A DNA stretch of 64,000 bases from Cryobacterium adonitolivorans (GTDB taxonomy: Bacteria; Actinomycetota; Actinomycetes; Actinomycetales; Microbacteriaceae): contig NZ_SOFL01000044.1 of the NCBI RefSeq assembly GCF_004402695.1, forward strand, positions 27,308-91,307, in the 5' to 3' direction. Each line of letters starts with the position of its first letter. Position 1 is the first letter of the stretch. The translations under genes and the position numbers were made by a program. Below are positions 16,369 to 24,700 of this stretch, in pieces. Below the pieces are notes generated by a model. That model had not been told where the DNA came from. It did no database searches and was given only the letters and a program-made list of their open reading frames with translations.

Positions 16369-16473
16369 TGCTCGAGACGGAATCTAGCGCGCTGCTACGC
16401 CCCTTGGACGGAGCATAGTCTGGCGACGGAATCGCGGCCAGAGGGTCGACGACGGCGCAGCTCGCCGGGCAGA

Positions 16474-16938
16474 TTAGATGGTGACGTCTCCGCGCCAGCC
16501 GCCGGACTGGTTGGCCGGGTTCTCCACGAAGGTCTTGAACTGCTTGAGGTCCTTGCGAATCACGTGGTCGTCGATGCCGAACATGGCACCGACCTTCTCG
16601 AGGAAGCCTTCGGCCTCCCAGTCCAGCTGCACGGTGACACGGGACGACGTGTCGCTCAGCCGGTGAAACGTGACCACGCCGGCGTGCTTCTCGTCTCCGG
16701 AAATGCTCTTCCAGGCGACGCGCTCATCGGGGTGCTGCTCGGTGATTTCAGCATCGAACTCACGTTCGGCTCCGCCGATCTTCACCTTCCAATGGGTGTG
16801 GGTGTCGTCCTGCTGCGTGATGCTCTCGACGAAGTCGAGAAAGTGCGGGAAGGATTCGAACTGGGTCCACTGGTTATACGCCGTCCGCACGGGAACGTCT
16901 ACGTCGATTGTCTCGATTACCTGGGTCACGGAATCCAT
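16474..16938 (-). CDS. SRPBCC family cyclase/dehydrase-like protein
   Basis: 154 residues from ATG 16938. VIETIDVDVPVRTAYNQWTQ followed by FPHFLDFVESI is the standard opening of coenzyme Q-binding/polyketide-cyclase-type SRPBCC proteins, and GVVTFHRLSDTSSRVTVQLD lies in the second half. Proteins of this kind are often stress-induced in actinobacteria. The ligand is unknown. It is unrelated in detail to the two SRPBCC genes at 9.5-10.5 kb. Dps lies upstream on the same strand after a hairpin and about 150 bases. Confidence 0.8.
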   Translation of the reverse strand: MDSVTQVIETIDVDVPVRTAYNQWTQFESFPHFLDFVESITQQDDTHTHWKVKIGGAEREFDAEITEQHPDERVAWKSISGDEKHAGVVTFHRLSDTSSRVTVQLDWEAEGFLEKVGAMFGIDDHVIRKDLKQFKTFVENPANQSGGWRGDVTI

Positions 16939-17051
16939 CCTCTGGTTCTTTAGAGCGTGTCCTGTCGTGCCGTTCGTGTCTGGCGGGGACTCGATATACG
17001 AAGTGCTCCTTTGTTCTTAGACGCATCCCGGCGACCATTCGTCACGGCGGA

Positions 17052-17077
17052 GGCCGGATTCTCAGCAGAATCCGGCC
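17052..17077 (-). terminator. Hairpin terminator after dps
   Basis: GGCCGGATTCT (17052-17062) pairs perfectly with AGAATCCGGCC (17067-17077) around CAGC, 13 bases after the dps stop. There is no T-run. Confidence 0.6.
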
Positions 17078-17089
17078 GCCGGAAGCGAG

Positions 17090-17584
17090 CTACGCCTTGC
17101 CGACCGGACGGGTCGAGTCCTTCGTCGTGGGCTTCCTGGGCTTCCGGCCCTCCGCGCTGACCATCCAGATGTACTGCTCGAGCTTCACAATAAAGCCGTT
17201 CAAGATATCGGCGCTGGCCGGGTCTTCTTCATCGACAGCCTCGTGAATTTCGCGGATGTTGTCGACGGTTGCGGTCAGCAAGGCCGTGACCAGGCCCACG
17301 GTTTCGGTGGTGTCCACCTCGCCCGCGGGGAACCTGGGCAGGTGCGTGGTCTTGGTAACCGTCTCCGTGCGACCGTCGGGCAGGGCGTCGAGCGCGCGCA
17401 TCCGCTCGGCCAGCTCATCGGTGAAGATTCGGGCGTCATCGATGATCTCGTCGAGCTGCAGGTGAAGATCGCGGAAGTTCTTTCCCACGACGCTCCAGTG
17501 CGCTTGCTTGCCCTGGACGTGCAGTTCGATCAGGTCGACCAGGACCGACTGCAGATTGCTACCGAGTTCTGCGGATGCCTTCAT
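17090..17584 (-). CDS. dps: Dps/ferritin-like DNA-protection protein
   Basis: 164 residues from ATG 17584 with GAAGGGA upstream; an in-frame ATG at 17602 is less well placed. The ferroxidase-site residues at the Dps dimer interface are visible: LHVQGKQAHWSVVG supplies two histidines, and LHLQLDEIIDDARIFTDELAERM supplies Asp and Glu. Dps dodecamers oxidise and store iron and protect DNA during starvation and peroxide stress. The C-terminus is Lys/Arg-rich (RKPRKPTTKDSTRP), which may bind DNA. A perfect hairpin follows the gene. Confidence 0.9.
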   Translation of the reverse strand: MKASAELGSNLQSVLVDLIELHVQGKQAHWSVVGKNFRDLHLQLDEIIDDARIFTDELAERMRALDALPDGRTETVTKTTHLPRFPAGEVDTTETVGLVTALLTATVDNIREIHEAVDEEDPASADILNGFIVKLEQYIWMVSAEGRKPRKPTTKDSTRPVGKA

Positions 17585-17947
17585 TGGGATTCCCTTCGTC
17601 ACCGGCGGGGATGGAGATTGGCCGAATGGTCAGCCGCCGCCCCGCCTGTTCTGAGAGCACACACTAGCAGCGGTCGGCGACAGAATTGCCACTCTCGATG
17701 CGCCCGGGTCCGGCCGGGATTTACGGGCCATGCTGGGCAGACTGTCGGCGTTTCGTGCGAGAACGCAGGGTCAGCGCAGCGTCCGCGCGGGAACAGCTTG
17801 CGCTTGTGTTTCAGCGTCGGCCAAGATGGAGTTGCCACCAGTGCCAATTTTGGGGTTCGAGCACCTGGTGTCCATCCTCTGACTCGTTGTTTGGGGCGCA
17901 CACCGTCTTGCGCTCTGGACCCCAGCATCCGTCGAAAGGCACCACCA
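17585..17947. other. 363-bp divergent intergenic region
   Basis: It lies between dps (minus) and a lipoprotein gene (plus). TAGTGT on the minus strand at 17666-17661 is a possible dps -10 box. No convincing operator, RNA or small gene was seen in the remainder. Confidence 0.4.
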
Positions 17948-18457
17948 ATGTCCCGCACCACCGCAGGCCTGCGCACCGGTTTGATCGTCGCCGCGTTCTC
18001 GGTTGGAGCGCTGACCCTCTCCGGCTGCGGCGCTATAAGCGACCTGTTCCCCAAGGAGGCCGCACGCGATGCCGAAACTCAGGAGATCAGCGAGGCCGGG
18101 GAGGCCGACGTCTTCTCGCTGGCCGTCGGCGACTGCTTCAACGACCAGGATGCCGACGAGGTAGACAGCGTCCAGGCCACTCCGTGTGCGGATGCGCATG
18201 ACTACGAGGCCTACTTCGCCTTCAATGTGAGCGAGGACGGAGCCTTCCCCGGCGACGAGGCCCTCGCCCAGATCGCTGAGGAACGCTGTGTCATCGAGTT
18301 CACCACCTTTATCGGCAAGTCCTACGAGGAATCCACCCTGGATTTCAACTACCTCTCCCCCAGCGAGGGCAGCTGGGACAGTGGCGACCGCGAGATCCTC
18401 TGCCTCGCCATGGGCCCCAACAAGGTCACCGGCTCGCTCGCCGGCACGGGCCTCTAG
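17948..18457 (+). CDS. Secreted lipoprotein, septum-formation-like
   Basis: 169 residues from ATG 17948 with AAAGG upstream. A signal peptide ends in the lipobox LSGC at residues ~23-26, so the mature protein is lipid-anchored. The mature part has VFSLAVGDCFND, ATPCADAHDYEAYF and a later Cys, the pattern of the actinobacterial septum-formation/DUF4190-associated domain, with paired cysteines probably forming disulfides. Its role is not established. It diverges from dps and is followed by a candidate 6C-type RNA. Confidence 0.75.
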   Translation: MSRTTAGLRTGLIVAAFSVGALTLSGCGAISDLFPKEAARDAETQEISEAGEADVFSLAVGDCFNDQDADEVDSVQATPCADAHDYEAYFAFNVSEDGAFPGDEALAQIAEERCVIEFTTFIGKSYEESTLDFNYLSPSEGSWDSGDREILCLAMGPNKVTGSLAGTGL

Positions 18458-18567
18458 GGCCACCCGACCGAGAACACCGCCGGAGCGCGCGGCGTCCACG
18501 GCCGGCACATAGAAAACTCCGAGGTGGCGTGCAGCCCACATGCAGCCCAAGAGGCGTACGGTTACAC

Positions 18568-18646
18568 GTGGAGTTCCCCCACTCCAACGATTGGCCCCGG
18601 TGCCAGCTCCCTTTCCCCCAAAGCGTGAGCGGCACCGGGGCTTTTT
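18568..18646 (+). ncRNA. Candidate 6C-like small RNA with terminator
   Basis: TACGGT (18557-18562) could be a -10 box. The first hairpin is TGGAG/CTCCA with loop TTCCCCCA (18569-18586). A second, CTTT-CCCCC-AAAG (18611-18623) within GCTC/GAGC, is enclosed by the terminator stem GCCCCGGTGCC (18594-18604)/GGCACCGGGGC (18631-18641), followed by TTTTT. Two C-rich loops with a terminator match the actinobacterial 6C RNA motif, although these loops have five rather than six cytosines. In actinobacteria 6C RNAs pair with G-rich targets. Confidence 0.6.
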
Positions 18647-18686
18647 CACGCCCGGGAGCATCCGCGCAGACTGCAACGGAATACAC

Positions 18687-18720
18687 GAAAGCGGCACCGG
18701 CGTGAACCGGTGCCGCTTTC
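18687..18720. terminator. Bidirectional hairpin after the giant adhesin gene
   Basis: GAAAGCGGCACCGG (18687-18700) pairs perfectly with CCGGTGCCGCTTTC (18707-18720) around CGTGAA, 19 bases past the adhesin stop on the minus strand. Confidence 0.7.
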
Positions 18721-18738
18721 GCTCGACATGCGCTGGTA

Positions 18739-21700
18739 CTAGCGAACGTTCCGCAGGACGCGCCTGTGGCGGTCACGCCACAGCAGTCCTGCTCCCAGGA
18801 TCAGCGCCAGTATGGCTATCGTGACCCCGATGAACAACATGAGGGCGTCGACGCCCGTTTGCGCCAACCCGAAGATCGTCTGCGCGGCCCGCACTTTGGC
18901 TGTGTCCGAAGCGGTGATCGGCGTCTGAGCCGTATCCACGGAGGGACTCTCAGCAGTAACCGTGCCCGCTACCTGCGGGGGTGCGCTCTGGTGCAGTTTC
19001 ACCGTGAGCGTCACTGTGCGGCTTTCACCGACCGCGAGGGGCCCGGCGAACACGCAGGTCACGGTCTGCCTGGCCAGGAGGCAATTCACGTTCTTCCCGG
19101 TGCTGCCCACGTAGGTGACCGAGTCAGGAAGCACGTCGACGATGGTGAAGGTGCCGGGGTTCTCCGTGGGCCCGGAGTTCGTGACCGTGATCAGGTAGTC
19201 CAATTGCTGGCCCGCCCGGGCGTCACCGACGTGAGTCTTCGTGAGCCCGAGGCTCACGAGCGGGTCGACCACGAGCGCGTCTGACGCCGTGTTGTTGTCG
19301 GCTTCGGGATCGGGTGTCACGGCGGAAACCGCCGCGACATTCTCGACCGACGGGTAGGCGAGCGCCCCCACCGATGCGTTCACGACGAGTTCGGGTGCGA
19401 TCTGTCGCGGGCCGAGGTCCGTGGCCAGGGAGCAGGTCACCGGCGTCGTGCCGGCGGCCGGGTCGGTCGCCGCCGCGACACAGCTCCACAGCGGGTCGCT
19501 GCCGGCGGCATCCACGAAGCCGAGGCCGCGGGGAAGCGTATCCAGCACGGTGATTCCGGACGCCGTGGAGGGTCCGTCGTTGGTGACAACCAGTCGAAAG
19601 GCGGTGTTCGTGCCGATGCGGCCGGCGCCGGCGTGCGACTTGAGAATGCCCAGTTCGGCGCTCTGGCCAAGCGTGACCGTGGCCTCGCCGGTGTTGTTGG
19701 CCAGCGTTGTCTCGGTACTCGGAGTGGAGACGGTCGCGGTGTTGGTGAGGGTGACCACGCCCAACGCGGGGTCGGAACTCGTGGTGATCGTGAGTGCCGT
19801 GGCGGTTCCGCCCGCCCCGAGCCCGACGGAACCGTCACCCAGGGTGCAGGTCACGGGCTGGGGATCGGTGTCTGGCACCGCGTCGGCGAGGCAGGACCAG
19901 TCGGGGGTATTCGCCTGCCAACGGATGCCCGCGGGCAGGGTGTCCACGAGTGTGATGGCGCCGACGGCGTCAGATGGCCCGTCGTTGACCAGCACCAGGT
20001 CGAAGACGATGTCACTGCCGGCCATCACGTTGGCGCTCGGTGTGGACTTGGTCAGTTCCAGGTCAACGAGGGCCACGACGGTGACCGGAACGGTGTCCGA
20101 GTCGGAGTGCGGGGTGGGGCGGCTGTCGGTCCATCCGACGGTGGCCGTGTTGGTGGCCACCGTTGTGTCGAGGATGGCCGAGGACACGGCGGCAGTGACC
20201 GTGATCACGGATGCTGTGTCCCCGAGCGTCGCTCGCGCGCAGCTCACCGTGGCCATTGTGCAGGTCCAGCCGTCACCGGAGATCGCGACCGCGGTGAAGC
20301 CGGCGGGCAGCAGGTCGGCGACGGTGAGCCCCTCGGCGTTCGACGGGCCGGTTTTCGTCACGGTGAGCGTGTAGCTGATGCTCGTACCGGCCACGACCTC
20401 CGTGGCGATGGGGGCGATCGCCTTTACGATGGTGACCTCGGCGAGGGTGGTGACCACGGTCGGGTCTTCGGCCCGGTTGGGGTTGCGGTTGTCGGCGGGC
20501 TCGGGGAGCACACCGACGACCGTGGCGACGTTCGTGAATGTCGCCGCGCCGACACCCGCCGGGATCGACACGAGCACGGTGATGGGGTCTGCGGTCGCTC
20601 CGGCGTCAAGGATGCCGGCGCTCGTGCAGGTGACGTCCTGGCCCACGGGGGCGGCGCAGTTCCAGCCGCTTCCCGTTGCCGAGACCGGTACGAGGCCCAC
20701 GGGCACGTGGTCGACGACGACACTGCCGAAGGGGGCGTCGGAGGGGCCGAAGTTGGTCACGGTGAGCGCGTAGTCGACGTTCGTTCCGGCCAGGACCTCG
20801 CCGGTGGGGTGCGACTTCGTGATGCCGAGGTCGGACTCGCCGGTGAGGGCGGTGTCGGTCGTGCCGGTGGCGGGCACGGTGTTCGCCGAGGAGACGGTGG
20901 CGCTGTTGCGCACGTTACCGGTGAGCGAACTCGGTACGTTCACCAGGACGTCGACCGTTTCGGTGCCGCCGGCGACCAGTGTTCCCGTCAGGGCGCAGCC
21001 GATCGTGGCGGGTGCCGGGCTCGTCTCCGAGCAAGCCCAGGTGCCGGGGCCCGCTGCGCCGGGGCCGGCGTAGGTGAGGTCGTTCGGCAGGACGTCTTCG
21101 ATGGCGACGGTGCGGGCATCCGCGAAGCCGGTATTGGTCACCACGAATCGGTAGGTTGCTGTGGTTCCGGGAACCAGCGTCGGCTCCACGAGCGACTTGT
21201 TGATGCCGAGGCTCGTGGTCGTGTCGACCGGCGTGGCGGTTTCGGAGTCGTTGTTTACCGGCACCGGGTCGGTGGTGGTGCCCGACACCGTGGCCGTGTT
21301 GGTGAGGCTGCCGGTGAAACCGGAGTCGACCAGGGCGGTGACCACGATGCGGGTGGTGGCGTTGAGGGCCAGGGCACCGTTGAGCGTGCAGGTGACCGTG
21401 CCTCCCGTCACGGCACAGGTGGCGTCGGCGCCGGTGACGACCACGTTGGAGATGTTGCCGGGCAGCGTGTCGGTGACGGTGATCGGGCCCGCGGAGTTCG
21501 ACGGGCCGAGGTTGACGACATCGAGGTGCCAGCTGGCCTGCTGGCCAGCTGCGAACGTGCCCTGTGCCGTCTTGGTGACGGCCAGGTCGGCGCTCGTGGT
21601 GACGGCGATCGTCGCCTCGCTGGTGTTGTTGGCGGGTGTGGGGTCGTAGGTTCGGGCGGCGACGCCGGCCGAGTTGGTGACGGTGGTTGCGTCGGCGACG

Positions 21701-24700
21701 GTGGAGGCCACGGCGACGGCCACGACGATGGCCGGCCAGGCCACGCCGTTCGCGAGCGTCTCGTTGGCGTTGCTGCGTTCACAGTCGAACGCACCGGTGG
21801 TCACGTTCGGAGCGGTGCAGGTCCACCCGGTTCCAGATGCCGCGGTGACCGTGATGCCGGCGGGCAGTGGCTGGGCGGGCAGGTCTGTCACAACGAAGTT
21901 GCGCCCGCCCAGGCTACCCACCGCGGTGTCCGGTCCGGCGTTGCGCACGGTGAGCGTCCAGGCCCTCGGCGTTGTCGTGCCGGCCAGGAGCGGGTCGCCG
22001 GCAGCCTTGGCGATGCGTACGTCGGCGGACTGAATGAAGGCGTCAGCGGTCGCGGTGCCGGGTGCGTAGGACGTGGGGCCGGAACGGCCTGACGCGTCCG
22101 TCGCATCCGTTGCCGTGGCGGTGAGCGTGTTGCGGTGCTGCACGCCCGCCCCGCTGCCGGGAGTGGTCGCCGCGGCCGTGGTGGGCTGCGCCGAGAACCG
22201 GATGACGATGACCGTCCCCGGGGCGACGGCGGTCAACGGCGCCCAGACCAGGGTCTGCACGCCTCCTGCCGTGCTCAGCACCGGGTCGGCGAGGGTGACG
22301 GCGGCCGCGGCCCCGATCTTCACGGTGCCGGTTCCGGCGGTGTAGACCCAGTTGCGCGGGAGTACGTCGGTCGGGGTCACCGTCTTGGCGGTACCGGTAC
22401 CCGTGTTTCGCAGGGTGAGCATCCAGCCGAAGTCGGTGTTGAGGTACCCCGTCGAGCCGTTGGCAGCGGCCTTGGCCACGGTGACGTTCGGGAAGGCGGG
22501 GGTAACGGGTGCGGTGGCGGTCGGCGGATTCGCCGTGTATTCGCGTTCGTCGGTCGCGGCCGTGGGCAGCGAGCGATAGGTGGGAACGCTAACCCGGTTC
22601 ACGATGGCACCGGTGCCGAGCGTCGACGAGGCGGCGAGCCTGGCCTGGAAGGTCTGCACGTCGCTGCCGCCCTTGGCAATGGTCGCAACCGTCCAGGTGA
22701 TGGTGTTGCCAGAGAGCACGCCACCTCCGCTGATGTTCGCGATGCTGGCAAGGTCGATACCGCTGGGGATGGTGTCGACGACACTCACATCGAAGGCGTC
22801 GCTCGTGGTGGCGGTGCTGCCATTGCGGGTGGTGACGGTGTAGGTGATCACCTGGCCGGGTTCCGGCGTGGTGTCGGACGCGGCCTTACCGATGGTCAGC
22901 CTGGGTTCGAGAACGGTCACGTCGGCGGTCGGTGAGGCTGCTGTCTCGTCGAACGTGGCGTCGGCGGCTGTCGGGTTGGCTCCGTTGGCGCGGTTCCAGC
23001 CGAGGAACGCGCTGTTTTTGAGGATGTCACCCGCCGTGCCGGCGAGCACGGTAGCGGAGAACGTCACCGTGATGGTGCGGTTCTCGGAGGAGGCGAGCAC
23101 GTCGCCGAGCACCCAACCGATCTTTTGGCCTGAAGCGGTGAGCTGTGCTCCGTTACCGGGCAGGTCGCCGGCGCAGGAGACGCCCTGGGCGGTGAGGCAG
23201 GTGACGGTGGCGCTGCCCGGGCGGATACCCGCCGGCAGGGTGTCGATGATGGCGGCGTCGTAGAACTGCACGTTCAGCGGCAAAGCCACGGAGACCGTGT
23301 AGTCGACCGTGCCGCCGATGGTGGCGGAGGCCGGCTGCACCGTCTTCACGGTGACGGCCCCTTCGACAGTGACGGTGGCGGAGGACGTTGCCGCCACGAC
23401 GAGTTCGGTCGCCGAATCGTTGACCGGCGTCACGTTCTGGCCGGGGTCGTTGTCGAGGGTTGACCCGGTCACGAACGCGGTGTTGATGTACTTCACCAAT
23501 CCAGCAGAATCCGGGTCGACGACGGCCCCGAAGGTGACGGTCGTGACAGCCGGGTTCAGCAGCGCCCCGCTGGCCGGCAGGGTCCAGGTGAGTTTCGTGG
23601 TGCCGCTGGCGCAGCCGTTCGCGCCGGTTCCGGCCGCGGACGCGGTCACCGTTCCGGCGGGCGAGGTGAGAAACCCGGTGCCCGGCGTGAAGAGCAGGCC
23701 GCCGGGCAGGCAGTCGGTGATGACGGAGTCGAAGGCCGCCGGTCGGCCCGCGGCGTTGCCCGCGGTCAGGGTGAACGTGACGAGCTCGCCACCTCGCGCG
23801 GTGGGCTTGTCGACCGATTTGGCCAGCGTGGGCGCCGGGGCGACGACGGTGACGGTCTTCGTCGCGGTGCGCGGGGCAACCGCGGTGCCCGCCGGGGTCG
23901 CGTTGCTGGCGAACCTGGCGGTGTTGGTGAGAGTCCCGGAGGAAAGCCCGACGCCCACGAGCACGCCCGGCACGGTCACGGTGAAGGTCTGGTCGAGTGC
24001 GGAGACATTGTCGTAGGTGCTCGGGAACGTCAGGGCGCCTGTGGCGCTGTCGAGGCTGAAGCCAGCGGTCACCGGCGAATATGTCGCTCCCGTGGCCGGC
24101 TTGGTGAGGCCGGCGACCATCGGGTCGGACAGCACTCCGTCGAAGACCGTTGAGCCGGCGGGTACGGTGACGCTGAAGGTGTAGTCGACCGTTTCACCGG
24201 CGACGACCTGGGAGTTCAGGTCGTTGTTGCTCGCGACGATGTTGGTGACGCCGGTTTTGGCGACGAGGGTGTCGGGCAGGTGCACCTCGGCGGTGTCGTT
24301 GGCCGGCGGGGCCGTGCCATCGACATTGTGGCTCGGGTCGAGGGAGCCCTTCGGGAAGAACGTGGTGTCGCCCCCGCTGGTGTTCGGCGAGGTGAACGCC
24401 ACAACGGATGCCGTGTTGGTGAATTTCGAGGTGACGCTCACGTTCTGCGGCACTGTGATGCTGTAACTCACGCCGGTCGAGGCGCCGGCCGCGAGGGGGC
24501 CGGGCACGGTCCACACGATGACGCTGCGCGGATCCGATCCGAGGGTGGCCGGGTATCCGGGGTCTCCCGGGTTCACGCAGGTGCCGGAGTTGCTGATCGA
24601 CGCGACCGTCCAGCCGGTGCACGTGTAGTCGGCGGGCAGGGCATCCCATACCGCGATATCCGCTACCGGCACGTTGTTGTTGTTCGTCGCGGCGAAGGGC

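Noticed and set aside
19633..22092. Long plus-strand open frame (819 codons) opposite the adhesin gene
   Set aside because: It is a GC-rich antisense shadow with Gly/Arg/Asp-rich low-complexity translation, no family motif and no ribosome site.
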